Part shown: piece by piece, positions 50,911-64,000 of the stretch
Layout: every line of letters begins with the position of its first letter
Position numbering within the stretch: position 1 is the stretch's first letter
Source of the DNA: Hyalella azteca
Lineage: Eukaryota; Arthropoda; Malacostraca; Amphipoda; Hyalellidae
Reading direction: 5' to 3'
DNA length: 64,000 nucleotides
Assembly: GCF_000764305.2 (NCBI RefSeq)
Contig: NW_025947742.1
Span: 310,001 to 374,000 of the forward strand
Translations under genes and position numbers: made by a program
Notes under the pieces: generated by a model
Database searches by the model: none
What the model was told of the DNA's origin: nothing
The model's input: only the letters and a program-made list of their open reading frames with translations

Positions 50911-53900
50911 CGTTCTAATTTCAACTCTGAAAGCAAACTACATGAAAAGAGGTTCAATTACATTAATATTGGATGAGGGGGCATTAATTGATGAAATATT
51001 AACACATTCAACACGGTCATAGAAAACATACAACTTTCAACACTTATTTCATCGGCATGTGAAATACCGATTTTAAATGTATTAATAACTCTGGTCAATT
51101 CAACTTATACGTCATTCAATTTATTACCTCATCAATAAAAGCTCAAAAATTTACCAGTCTTAAATTTCAGCTTAATCGCAAGAACACGCTTCGCTCAAAC
51201 GTTTCACGATGGATAGCTGGCACTTCATGTGCCTAGAAATACAAATACTTCGAGAAAGTTCTTCCACATGAAGTCTTGGCTAACCCAAACAGAAAACTAG
51301 CATCGCAAGGAAACTCCCTAAGGTTGCAGGGCCCACAAGGTTTCGTAAGGGTTGGTTCATCAAGAATTAAATAAGAATAACAATACTAATTTCAATACTT
51401 CAGACTTGTTTTAAACCAAAGCCTATCTGAAATTGATTATGCTTCCAAAATCAAATTTTCGTATGGTGTGACGCGGCAAGAAAATCTGTAACTCGGGTTC
51501 TTGGTGAAATTGAAAGTGGTTGTTATTCTATTGAGTTCAGCATAAAAGAGTAGTCTGTAAAACAGACATACAGGATAGCCAGAATAGGAAAGTTCGTACA
51601 AATCAGGCAATGACCCTCACCGTCGCGCCTACACGCTCGGGCTGAGAGGCTGCACACTAAACTGCTATAGAACGTTGACAGCGTAACGAACAAGGTGCAG
51701 CTTTCTAGTCGTCCTCTTATGGAGGGCTATAAATACGGTGTATTGGTAACAAAACACACAGCTAGCATCTTGCTGTGGCGATAAAAATAATTGAAAGTCA
51801 AAATTCCTGAACGTGATACACAAGCATGGCACTACAATATCCATCAGTCGGAGCATCAAAAACAGAAAATCGGAACTACAAGGACTAAAATTATATATAC
51901 GCCAGTTTTTTATCAATAAAAGAACATATCATATATTTTATTCACAAAAGAATCTTCCCTGCAACGTCAAAATGAAAACGCGAATTTTTTGCACGGCAAT
52001 TTCTTAATTTTGACACAGCAGAAACCTCGGAGATGAACAGCTCTAGAAAGTAAGCAACAGCATTGACGGACCTCGGTCAGACCGGTGGCGTGGGCAGTGC
52101 TAGGTTAACTCGTAGGCGAGTCTGTCTTATTAAACAACACAATATCGATATATACACAACGTTGAATATCATCTGGGGGTAAGCTTCGACAAATCGACAG
52201 TTATAAGAAATTTCACTGATGAATTTGTGATCTTTCGACCTCGTATCTAATTACGAGTGTTAATCAAAAGTCCTAATTTCTCGTCACTTTTTGTATGTGA
52301 TAATCAACAACAATCAAGATAGTACTAAATCAACACAAATATTTCAGGTACAACTAAAATACGTTATCGGTCAATAAACAAATGGTTAATCATGAGACTG
52401 ATAGGCAATTCTTGTTATCATTACTAAATCAGCTTTGGAACGCATGTAATTAAGTAAATTAAAGATATTTAAACCCTCAGCCAACGTAATAAATTTTTCA
52501 TGTAATATTAGCTTATATAACTTGATCTTCCCGCATGTTTAACTGATATCCGAGTGATGTCAAGATCAATAGAGGATGAGATTTTTTCAGGGAGCGCGCG
52601 CACGAAGAGTGAGAGGAACCTGACCTTCCATTCCAAACGCAACGCCTTCAGCTGTGCAACGCAAGGGGCCCCAACTTAGGCGACCCTTGGCAAAAAATAA
52701 ATAATATTCTCACGTACTCTTATCGTATAGGCCAGCCTAGGAGTACAGTGCACGCATTATTGATCAGAACGTATAGGCCCCGGCAAGTCACTAGACCTTC
52801 GTTACATTTATGTAGAAACAAAAACTCCAGTGCCATTACAGCTCAAAATTAATGAGTCGGCTCATAAAATCTAATTCACAATTCTCAACACTCGTACACT
52901 ACACAAATTACGATATTATAATAAATTAAAATATTGCAAAAATTAAAAAAAATTAAGAATATAGAACTAATGAACAACAGGATATCGGGAAGTGTTGGCT
53001 TAAACGAAGACGCTACACATTGTACAAGTGGAGTGGGAACTCAATGAATCGCTGAGCGTTAGGGAGAAGGGTCAGATTCAAGGCTACAGGCGAATGCACC
53101 AGGGAATCAAGGCTTAGGTATATGCATCGCCGCACCTGGCGGGAAAACGAAAGTGATTTGTGGCTGCATTAAAGCAATTTTTGTTTTTAAACGTCTTGAA
53201 AAATACCATCCAAAGAATCATAATACAGATTATTCTATTTCTATAAATATTTCTTCCATTCTGCGATAACTAAATCGGAATTTTCTTGGCATCGTGGAGT
53301 GAAATTCTAAGAAAGTTCAAACAACGCAGGGGCCCCAAGCCAAACAGCATTCATTATCAATGAATACCAAGCTTACACACAATTTTCGTCATTATGCTTT
53401 ACTGAAAAAGAAGCTGTAAAACCCAAAAAATTACCGTATTCAGTTACAGCCTCGTCATAATATAGCAGAGAAAATACCACCATAATGGTTGACGATAATA
53501 TACGAAATTAAGTCAGACTTCTGTACGTAATCTATCAAAATTTATTATTCATTTCAAGCAGGCACTCGCATGCATGCAAGCTATGCTCATGCTTGAATCG
53601 ACCAGCCCTAATTGCTGCCAGAACACAAATATCGGCGTATTGATTTAACAACGAGGAGGCTTGTCGTATTCTACAGCTAAACGTGAGACTGGGTTCAAGA
53701 CCTCAATTCCCGAGCTGAAGGAAAAAAATAAAACGTTCCTCCCGGCACGCGATTAGGTAGTGGATTTAAACACATCTTGCAATCAATGCGACATTTGACG
53801 CATTCAGTCCAAAAAAACGGCATTAAAATTCGGTTACGTAAATACGTTATACTGTTACACGTTTATATTACAAGCAACTGAATTTAATTGCCGCAAGGAT

Positions 53901-56900
53901 GGAGGATTAATCATAACTAAAAAATTGTGAACAAAACCGTGTTAAATGTTTCCGTAAACTTCCTGATTAGTACTTGATTACTTTTCAGGCCGCCGATTAT
54001 TAAAGAACAGGTACTAATACGTACAAGACTGCTGCTGTCTCTTTCTGCTAGAAAATTACTGTAAAAATGCAAACAGTACAACGCCTCAGCAATTAGGAAC
54101 AAATGCTGCCAAGTGTCGCGACTTAATCATATGTATAATGGTTTTAACCGTGCAACTGAGATGAATATTGCATGCACAGGACAAGAGAAGTAAGAGGCAT
54201 TCAGAAGGGAAAAGATGAGCAAGAGAGACAGAAGATGACGAAGACACAAGTGTGTCGGGCTTGACCTTCCAATGGAGCGCCGTGAAGACAGGTGGTCGAG
54301 ACAGGCCGCTGCACAAGAGACCCAGAGAAGCTAACGCCCAAACCTGCAGCAGCGACACTAGAGAGACAGGCATGATGGCTGCTATGGGCTGACAGGCTGC
54401 ATGTAGCGGCTGGCGATAATGCTCGCAAAAACGATCACGCAGTTGTTTTATGATAGCTGTGCCACTTAATTATTGGCCATCTCGCAAACATGCACTGAAT
54501 TGTTCGGACATCGACATAAATTCACCTAAACAAAACTGACCGTTGTTTGATAAAATGAACGCAACGACTAATACGTCTGCAATAAAACATACATCGCCCG
54601 AATACATCGCAGCAAATGCACAATACAACGGTTCAGGGAACAGAGTTATGAAACTCAAAGTTTAGATAAGTTGACGTGATTATTACTGCAAACGACGGTG
54701 GACACCAGCTAAGAAAGATGTCAGCTAGCAAGCTTCTTTTGTAGAGGAAGTACCGTAACCCAGACATTCAACTTTTATTACAAACGCATAGAAGTGAATG
54801 AGAAACCGTTAGTAATCACAGTATACGGGTTAGAAAATAAAAAAAAATGGCCGAAATAGGTTAAAAATTAATCGCCAAGCTGCTGTCCAAAATAGTCACA
54901 CGAGCTGTAACACGTTCGCCAACATTAGTCCAAATTTTTTATTAGAATCACAACAACTTATCGAAAATTAAAAATAATAAATTTTATCAAAATTGTATTC
55001 ATTACATATGTAATAAATACATTATATATCAGAGAAATTTTAAATCGAAACAAACACATCGTCGCCACTTTGGAGAACAGGCGCCTAGCTGAATATCCAT
55101 TTTTAATAAGATACCGGTACATGAACAATGAAAGGAAATACTAAGTTGTACGTAGAAAATATTATAATACAATTGAATGTTCAACACAACCACAGGCGAG
55201 CACTAAATAGTCACTTCTTTGAGCTACCTAGCAACAGGTGCCTCCTCGCGACGCAGAAAGCTAATATAAATCCTTTTAAGGACTACAACGACATAATATA
55301 CTGCCCACTCACTGGACCAGATAGAGAGTCGACCAATATTTTTCATGGGCTTATTTTCAACAAATAACGAAGCATGGTTGAACAATTATAAAATCAAACA
55401 CAACAGTGATAACATCGACAAACAGTAGCTTATTTTAATTCTTCAGTCAGGGCACACGAACAAAACCAACTTGTCTAAAAAACTAAAACCAATCTTCGCA
55501 CGCATCAGCACCACCAAACAGCCAAACGAACAGCGATAAGTTGGACAAGTCCCACGCCTTCATGTCTTTCCAGTCCTACGCTCCACAGAACTGGCTCGGC
55601 TCTTCATTTTGGTCATGTCTTAGGGAGTGTGGCAATAGCTTGACTATAGGCTCCACTATGCTCAGAAACTCGCTGTAAGCAGCACAAAGTCATATCAGAG
55701 ATAGCATAGAATAGCTGAGGATTAAGAACTATGCGACGCAGGTGAGTCCCTTCCTCCACGGTTGTGTCTCCCACGCACACGCTGAGCTGCTGGTGGCGAA
55801 GAGTGGCAGTAAATTAACAATACTTGAAATACACGTCACTAGGACTGATAATCAGTAGTGTAATATTTCAGATAATATGCAATTAGTTTGCTACAAAAAT
55901 GCTTCCAAAACACAATAACACTACTAAATTATTCGCACGGAAATGGTCACCACGTGAAAATAGTCAGTGACCAAGCGCAAGTTAAACTCGTCGAAATCAG
56001 ATTCCTCAAAAACACATGAAATTCTCCCAAAAAAACAATGTCTCGTGGAAGAAGAAAAGGATCGCACGAAACGAAATAATAATTTAATAATCACTAAATG
56101 GAACGAAGTGATGAGTGACACGCACGCAAACATGGAGATCAGCGCTGTCACCAGATAAGCCAGATAAGCAGGCAGCTTTTGACTGATAAAACAATGTGCA
56201 TCAGATCAATTTAGTGCTCACGGTGTTCAGTAAAATTCACTTATACTCAAAAACACGGTGAGCAAAACTATTTTTTTCGTAAAAAATAACGCAAAAAAAA
56301 ATTGAAAGCTCAACAACATAAAATTGGCTTCATATAAATTAATAATTCAGTTATCATAAGTACAATATCTTAGGCGCCAAAAAATATAATATAAAATTAA
56401 ACAAAAAGATAAGAGTTCACATAAGAACCAGCCGTGCTTACAACACAATTAGCAAGGAAGTTTGATATCTTCCGTTCTTCTCTGAGAAGTAACAGTACGA
56501 AAAGAGCTCATTTAAAGCACCACATGTGTGAGGGGACATGCTAGCTTCACGCTCACTACACATGAACTGCCACACCCACGCTTCAAGTAGGCTTACAGAG
56601 CCAGCAATATCTCCTCAAATAAGTCTTCTTCTAAGCCTTGTTGACACAATATATACAGCATAGGAATTCTATTCTGAATCTCGACACGCTCAAGAGATAG
56701 GCTCAAGTCGGCATAAGAGTGAATCCTGGCTTCGTTGCAGTATTATGTATACGTATTACTGAATACTTAGTATTACGGAGCAGGCGCGTCTCATGATTTG
56801 GTCGGCCTTTCAGCGGTCGCGGATCTTGATATCAATATACAAATACATTCTACAAAAGCGGAACAAAGACCGGAAAATGATAAATACATTCGATCAAGAA

Positions 56901-58256
56901 GTGACATTTAAGACATTAGCAACAAAATGAAGTACGAGTAAACGTCGAAAAATAGTGAATAGCGACGAACGCTTCATTGACACCCTGGGGAATATAGGTA
57001 CGCCCAGCAAAACAATGGATAATTAGGAGCCATGAAGGAACCATAAACTATCTCTGCAATTACAGAGAGATTCCTATAATGTCACGCAGCATGTTAGGAA
57101 GGGCGCGTGAGCTTTCTCGCGCCTGCTCCCTGAATATTGGAACACAGGCTCAACTTCGGGCGCACGAATCCATCTGGAAGGAATTGCACGTGACAGCGAA
57201 AAAATTGCAATAATCAGAGAGCGCGTTCAGGAAATTGCTTAACATAATTTGTTGTAGTTAGGTTATTTCATATTAATTACATGTGATTTATGGAGCGCAT
57301 AGCCAAAAATGTCAATTAAATAACGATATACATTCAATAAAAGTTTGCGACCACAGAACAATTGGTAATCCATAATCTATTTTTGCCGTGACCAGTGTGT
57401 AGGGACCAAATCAAAATTGATTGAAATGATTGATATGTTAACGCGAAAATATTACTGAGCATTGGCAATCAAAGAAGACAGTATGGAGGTAAATAATATC
57501 AGAAACTAATTAAAAACCTAACGAGCCAATAAGGGTCACAAGTGAGGGCTTGGAAGCCGGGATGACACCACCGACCGCGCGTTGTCACTGCTGCACTCGC
57601 ACTGGCCAAGCGCTGGCACGGCGAGAACTCCAAGAGAAGTTAGCAGTGCGAACACTTTGTCTCCGTCAGCTATGGCAGCCTAGTGAAGCCCAAATATTGT
57701 GACTCTTACGTATTTTGAGCAATTGCGTCCTGAGATAAACATTAAGCACAGGCAGCTGTAGAACAGTAATAGATACGCATTCATTTAATTTTAACACCAC
57801 AATATCGTGCAATAAGTGAGGCCGAAAATGACGGGGAATTCATTAAAAAAATTTCAATTAAGCTTAGTAGGGAAAATAATGTAAAAGAGTGTTATAAAAA
57901 ACGTGATTGAACAGTGGAACCCCACCTTATAAGTTATAACGAACGTCCTCGATCCCTTAGGACCAAACAACCTGATCGGCAAAGGCTTTAGAACCGTGCT
58001 TTGCTGCACGACCCGGGTACTGCTTAAAAGCAGCGAATCAGCATTAGTGTCAATATTTATCAATGCTAAATTGAACATCATCAAAAGACATGCAGCCGGC
58101 AAACGGACTGTCAACATGGTCAAGGAGTACTGTTGAAATATAGGTATGATCTCCACTATCTTGGGTCTGAAAGATGAACCAAAGATGGAACAAATTGTAA
58201 CCAACGAATCCCACCTCTCTAAATCTTCTTTAACCAACTACTTGATTGCAACTTAA
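50911..58256. other. AT-rich DNA with small GC-richer patches, no gene seen
   Basis: No supportable gene. A minus-strand 95-codon frame at 54086-54373 begins with a signal-peptide-like stretch (MPVSLVSLLQVWALASLGLL) but is otherwise Leu/Ser-rich and unproven. GC-richer patches at about 54200-54400 and 57550-57700 contain no motif I recognise. Confidence 0.4.
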
Positions 58257-61200
58257 AAATGAATCTTCAGCACAATGAAGCATTTTCCATAACGGAGCTG
58301 TTAATTTAAGTTCGTCGCATAGTGAGAAATTAAGCTAATAGCCGACGTACTCTCAATTTTACAGTAAACCTAACACAACTTGCGCCAAACCTTCGAAATC
58401 GATGTCGTACATGGGCTAAAACTTGGCATTCAAAGAACATAATAATCACTGCACGTCAGCAGAGAAGAGGAGTAACTCACAACTTCATGGAAGCTTACAT
58501 GGCACGGAACAGGCTGGTAGTTTAGAGTCAAATCGCCTGCTGGCCTGGAAGAAATTAATGTGGCAAGCAGTGGTCCGCTCGACCGACCATGACCTGTCAA
58601 GAGCCGTTCTACTGCGTCGACTAAACCCTTAAATTATTTCCATCACACACCGTTTCGTCCACTGATCATAACGCAATTATCCATTTAAACACCATCTTAC
58701 GAGGGATCATATATATAATTAGATTAATTCGACAATATTTCTGTTACGACTGCTGAAGGATCATTCTCCCTGCAACGTTCAACGATCAATTCATTCATAC
58801 AGGAGAAATGAGTGTTCAATTCAGATCATGTAATTTGGGCAGACAAAGAAAGACAATAACTTCCTATGTAGTTGGCCTCACCTAAATATTTATCCCCTAG
58901 GCGCAAAAAAAAACATGCTGTTGCACTTCCACCCTATCGGACTGAAAAATTATATTCTCAGCCGGAGATACATTCAATTTGGAACATTGTTCAAAAATGA
59001 TTAAGAGGCTATTCCGTGTTCAGAAATAATTATGGATTCGTTTCACCCAGTGTCTATAAAATTTAATAAATCTTAGCCTAGATGAAAGTCATCACCCGTT
59101 TTGTGAGTACGACCTTGATATTCATGTATCAATAGTTTTTATAATAAAAATAAACAAATACCCTGGTGAACGCACGCACTCTATCAGCAATTTAACGAAT
59201 CATAAATGTATTTAGAATTATTTTGACTGAGCAAAACCACGAATTTTTTCAAGCTAAGCCTTACTGCTCTGACCTTAAATAATGTATACAAGTCTCAACT
59301 AATGGTAAGGCTCGCAGTATTCTGCGCTGGACTGCGTGTTTTTGGCAAGTACAAAATGAGCCAAGCTATGAGACCGCAACCGCAAAAAAAAAAAAATTGA
59401 AATAGTTGTCGCAAGATCTTTGTCGTCACCGACAAGAGCAATAGGTAGCAGGTTTTACGTCGGAGATTGCTACGTGAATGATGATTGGCTAATGGACCTG
59501 TAATATAAGAATTTTTTTCGGGTATCAGAGCCAAGGAGTGCTGGCAGCGAGGGCAGCATCGCAGGAGTAGCCCCTTATATGGACACGGCAGCGCTACACA
59601 TCTGCCGCAGTAACCAGCCCCGCTATACGCAACTGCACACTTATGCTCCAGGAAATTGGTGACGCATCTGTTCCCATCAAGGGTACCTATTCACTTCTGA
59701 GCTTTAGTTTCAGTAGCGGCAGCAGATCCATTTATGGGGTATATTATGGATTGCCATATGTAGATTAAGGAATGCTTTTTTTTAATCGGCAATTAAGCTA
59801 ACGGCTGCCATCCAATTGCTGGAACATTCTTGGGCACTGAAATTTTATGATCGGCTAGAGTTAAGTTAGGAGATTTATAATTGTTTTAGCTCTGTAAGTA
59901 CAATAATCATGCTGCAGACAGGAACGCAAACAACGCGGAAACCCCATTTATAAAGATTTATAGAAAAATGACTCGAAGGCCAGGCAATAGATGCCGCAAC
60001 GAACGCCAAATCATCTCTCCTCGCAATCGTCCTCAACATAAAAATGGAGCGCCTAGCACAATATTTACGGTGAAGTGTATAGACGGAGGGAAGGCAAAAA
60101 TAAAAAGGCAGGGAAGGAAATAGCAAAAGATTTGTGTGAAATACGAAAATTGAGGGAGGAAGATGGAGCACCCCGAAGATCCCTAGGCCATTAGGGAGAC
60201 CTGACACCGCATCCTCTGAGGGGATTATCAGATCCTGGAGGACAAAAAAGAGGGAACAGTGACGGATTCTTGCTTTAAAAAATACTCGGTTACAATTGAT
60301 GAACCGACCAGAAGATAATTCAAGTTATTGATATAGGTACAAATTTCTTATATCTTTAGCATATATAACGGATGATTGCATGGAAAATTAATAAATACAA
60401 TCGTTTGAATTAGAAATGGAAGAGACTGCAGGACAGAATAGCCACGAGTAAATATCAATAAAATTAAGATACTTGAGGTTTGGGTAGCAATGAAGTGACA
60501 AAAAATGATCCCAGTGAATGCTGATGGCTGGTACTGATAGGGTCATATCATAATGACGGCAATAGAAATCCAACAGATCAAACAATGCCGAAGTTAATAG
60601 TGCTTACGCCGGCAAGATTGATGTAATAAAGCTGCATCAGTGTAATGAAAAACCGCTCACTTGCAATGTATATATAATTTTAGGAAACATTTTGTTGAGA
60701 AGATAATTTGCATTTATACTTCAGTTAATATTTATTTTTAAATAACAATTAATTTGCTCAAATTCAAAAAGAATTATGTTAACAACACATCTTGATAGAT
60801 TATGTACACTACAGTGGGACAAATTTGAACAGCTTTCAATATTTTTGAATACCAGCATACAGAACAGCTCAGGCTCCAACAGCCTGCCACAATCCAGGCA
60901 ATAAGATTCCTAACCAAAGGATAGCCAATGAATCATGACAAAGCAACCCTTGCTTAGACATAATTGGTATATTATGTATGCAGCTGGTAATACTATTGAG
61001 ATGTGGATCTTTCAATCGACATGAAATATTATTACTTGCCTTATCAGAATCAAGTGTGAACTGATAACACAACAGCTTTACTACAAAATCCACCGTATGT
61101 TTTTTTTCATCACATGTTCTAAACATGAGCAACATCACATCCATCACTTCAGGAAGTTACTCAAGTTTAGAAACTTCACAGCTAATAAATATGAGAGAAA

Positions 61201-62493
61201 GCATTCAACTTATTTTCTAATTCACCATAAGATAAATAACTCAAGGACACGCATGGCACCATCCCGGAGGTGGAAGAAGTCTGAAGAAGTGACACACATT
61301 ACAGAAACAATTACAAAGCCCATCATTCTCAGGTCAGGATCACGACTGTAATCAAGTGTTTGAATTTTTTAGTTTTTTAATGCAGCTGATAAGCAGAGTG
61401 CACAGCCAACTCATTCTTAAAGGATTGAATGTACTTGCCACTTGCCAGCCACCTACACCCTGCACTCTGCCAACAATAAGATCCCTTCGTGTGACAATTT
61501 TTAATGACATATATGAATTATATGTAGGATAAAACTTAACTAGCAGGATAACCTAGCAATATTGGGCTTGATAGTTCTTGCAATTTTGGAATCCCAATCC
61601 TGCCATTCCTATAGTGTCAATCCTGTCATTTCTGTAATCCATAACCTGGTTAATATTAATAAAGCATACATACTCCTGATCCTAGTTAAATAAAGAACTT
61701 TTCAAACCAATATATCAATATTCCACATAGGAGACCGGATTCCAATTTTATTAAAATGGAAAAAATTTGTGCATCTGTAATAATAAATTTCTATCAATAC
61801 ATTTACCAATTCCATTAAAAAATTTCATATCTTTTTCAGGCACAGGTACATTAATATCCCAACATGATAAGTTTCAGGGATATTTGCCTGAACAACACAC
61901 AATATATTTGTGATGGCAGGCTTCAAGCAAACACAAACTTTTGTGATAAAAGTAACATGAAAACTTCTCTTTCCAAAGAGAAAGAAATCAGGGTTTTGAT
62001 TTTTAGCTCACAAGGCAGCAACCCCTCATTAGTCACAAAACTTTGGTCTCATTATCAATGCTTGCAGACAACAATTTTAAACAGCACTGACTACGGGGGA
62101 ACTGTTGAATTACTAAAATCTTAGCCTGCAGCATCCTAGGTAAAGTTTCAGGTTGCAGAGTTCTGTTCCAAGATCTATCGTTGGTCAACAAGTAGCAATC
62201 CGACCGTGGGCTGATTCAAGGCATATATAGGCAAGATAAAGATGGGTTGGTGGCAAGCATTATATTTGTGCCCTCTGTCCAAGTGCCGCAGAAATTTTGG
62301 AGCACTGGCAGGCGATTTTAGGCCGTACTCATACTATAGTGGGCCATTGTCCTGTGGACCGATTGATCTACTTTAATGAATTTCATCAGTCTGGTGGTTT
62401 GCAGCTGATACTGGGATAGTAGTATGGAAGTGTTGGAGGCTACGTTCTTGAGAGATAATTCATTATAATTCAGTCAAAGCAGGGCAATGGTGG
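58257..62493. other. AT-rich DNA, no gene seen
   Basis: No supportable gene. A run of about 13 A is at 59383-59396. At 61595-61640 a 23-bp phrase starting CAATCCTGCCATTCCTATAG is duplicated in tandem with several changes. Short plus-strand frames at 61097-61351 and 61864-62124 show no domain. Confidence 0.4.
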
Positions 62494-62560
62494 TTATTTG
62501 TCTATATGATAATATGGGAAGCCTGCTGGAGACCAGCAGGCTTCCCATATAGGCAAATAA
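62494..62560. repeat. Near-perfect 67-nt hairpin
   Basis: Arms 62512-62529 and 62533-62550 are exact 18-bp inverses (ATATGGGAAGCCTGCTGG) around a 3-nt loop. After an 8-nt bulge on the left side, a further 10-bp helix forms between 62494-62503 and 62551-62560 with one T/G-type mismatch. It has the length of a small-RNA precursor, but the 3-nt loop is unusual for an animal pre-miRNA. It may also be a recent palindromic insertion. Confidence 0.85.
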
Positions 62561-64000
62561 TATACATAGTAGGTATTCAAAAATTTGTGCAGAATATGAA
62601 CTAAATTATTTGACAAATATATGCTTATAACTTATAATCAGCATTTTTAGCATGCACGTACTACCTAATAACCATAAAACTATTTTTATCTTGCTACAAG
62701 GCTGTGATTCATTATTGTTTATTATAAAATAGATTATTTATATTGATGGACAGCAAGCAACATTTATGCTTTTGCTCTGGTAAGGATTTAAGAAGTGGCA
62801 TTGATATTAACCTCATTTTTACCATAATAATGGCAAACAACAGATTTGTTAGAAACCAGTTCAATATTAATTTCACGATCTGCTTCAAGACTTTGTTCAA
62901 TGTCTTATGTTAATGCTGGTATCCATACTTACTGGTCTATTAAGACAGGATTTCAATTTTCCTACTTGTTTTTGAAATCTTGTGGCTCAAATGTGACAAA
63001 TTTTTAATACATTTGGAATCTTGCAGTCCGTTCGTGCACTTTTGTTAACAATTAGATAAGAGGTAATTCATCTGGCAGAAATCTTGCAGTTCTGGAAATG
63101 GCAGGATCGCAGGAAAGTTGTAGTAGCAGCCCTAATGGTAGAAATTTTCCATGCTTGTATTTAGAGGACTCATAAGGGAAGGTCAACTAAAAAGCCTCAC
63201 TTATCATTCGCGACTTTCCAAAATATATAATCATTTTGAAATTAAATTGATAATAGTTAGAAGACTGAACTCACAGCCAGAGCCCAGGATTAATCTTATA
63301 TTCTTCTCAGTCAAGAGATCTTTTTGAACCAGTATATTAATTGTGCACTATTTGTTAAGAAAGATCATATGTTGCCAAACGTTGGTAAGATAAATAATAA
63401 ACAAGACCAACAGAAAAATATTTCTTATGATTGTTTATCAATCTCCACCTCTTTAAAATTCTTAACCAATAAAAGCTACAAATTGATTAAAAATTCTTGT
63501 ATAACTTACCATTCCCTTGTCATATTCATTCAGTGGGATGACTGCAGCATCTGGCCAGTCATTGGTTGCACAGCGTGAACTGCCCATTGTCAGGATGAGT
63601 TTCTACTACACTAAACTTATACTCAAATTTCTGTTCAGCATGATATAATTTTACTTTGTATCAAAATATATTCTCATCATTAATGATTTGTGGAAAGATC
63701 AACTCTTCAACTTCATGTAAGCTAAGGATAACTGATTAGGTACATTAACTGTGACTGTATAATAATAAATCTTTAAAAATATTTTTAACACAAAAATTTT
63801 ACTCAAAATTACTGACTACCTAGTAAAGTTCTAGTGATGACTTTTTTACTCAGAGAAAAAACACCACAAGGACAAGGATCAATTGAAACAGTTGACAGTT
63901 AACTTAACACTAGTTCTCGCATCAAAGCCATCAATGAAGTTGTCACCACAAAATTGTCAAAACTTATAAGGGAAACAAACTGCCAGTCCTTAATCGACGG
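62561..64000. other. AT-rich DNA, no gene seen
   Basis: No supportable coding region, RNA gene or transposon end. The plus-strand 84-codon frame at 63324-63578 is rich in Asn, Lys, Ile and Ser and looks like chance. Confidence 0.45.

Noticed and set aside
54086..54373. 95-codon minus-strand frame with a signal-peptide-like N-terminus.
   Set aside because: The rest is Leu/Ser-rich, a second frame is open over the same patch, and there is no supporting splice or conservation evidence.
1..64000. Search for CRISPR arrays, bacterial operons, rRNA, reverse transcriptase or transposase genes.
   Set aside because: The tandem arrays lack spacer-repeat structure, and no reading frame contains recognisable polymerase, integrase or transposase motifs.

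Overview
This is eukaryotic nuclear DNA. Coding density is very low, a strong GT splice donor closes the only long reading frame, and non-autonomous DNA transposons and minisatellites are scattered through AT-rich filler. An animal, most likely an arthropod, fits best: the start context is CAACATG, and hAT-type and TA-flanked miniature elements are present. No rRNA, mitochondrial, bacterial, viral or reverse-transcriptase signature identifies the species, so this placement is an inference.

Layout. The only gene that can be called with confidence lies on the minus strand at about 2.26-8.18 kb. It is one very large coding exon (2430-8153) for a roughly 1,900-residue, largely disordered Ser/Asp/Glu/Asn-rich protein of unrecognised family. 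The exon ends in a near-ideal splice donor. A good acceptor 161 bases downstream would add only Phe-Gln-stop, so the C-terminus is probably complete within the window. An overlapping upstream ORF precedes the start. The region below 2.26 kb is probably 3' UTR and downstream DNA. The region above 8.2 kb is intron or intergenic DNA. A GC-rich island at 38.1-38.95 kb carries an open minus-strand frame ending in a good donor and is the best candidate for an upstream exon or promoter, but nothing ties it to the large exon.

Mobile and repeated DNA: a hAT-type miniature element (19.29-20.03 kb); two TA-flanked elements (25.30-26.75 kb and 41.91-42.87 kb) with different but related ends, each of which repeats its own terminal motif many times inside, one as a 22-bp array and the other within a fold-back of about 200-bp arms; a dispersed repeat with 13-bp inverted ends present twice (30.8 and 34.25 kb); a 37-bp minisatellite (24.28-24.51 kb); an array with a period of about 115 bp (40.77-41.07 kb); and an almost perfect hairpin at 62.49-62.56 kb. 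Several short ORFs look protein-like (23.4-23.9, 47.5-47.7, 50.7-50.9 kb) but cannot be proven from sequence alone. The remainder is AT-rich DNA in which no gene is visible.

The most unusual material is the internal motif architecture of the large protein (three short motif families, each present two or three times) and the shared design of the two TA-flanked elements.
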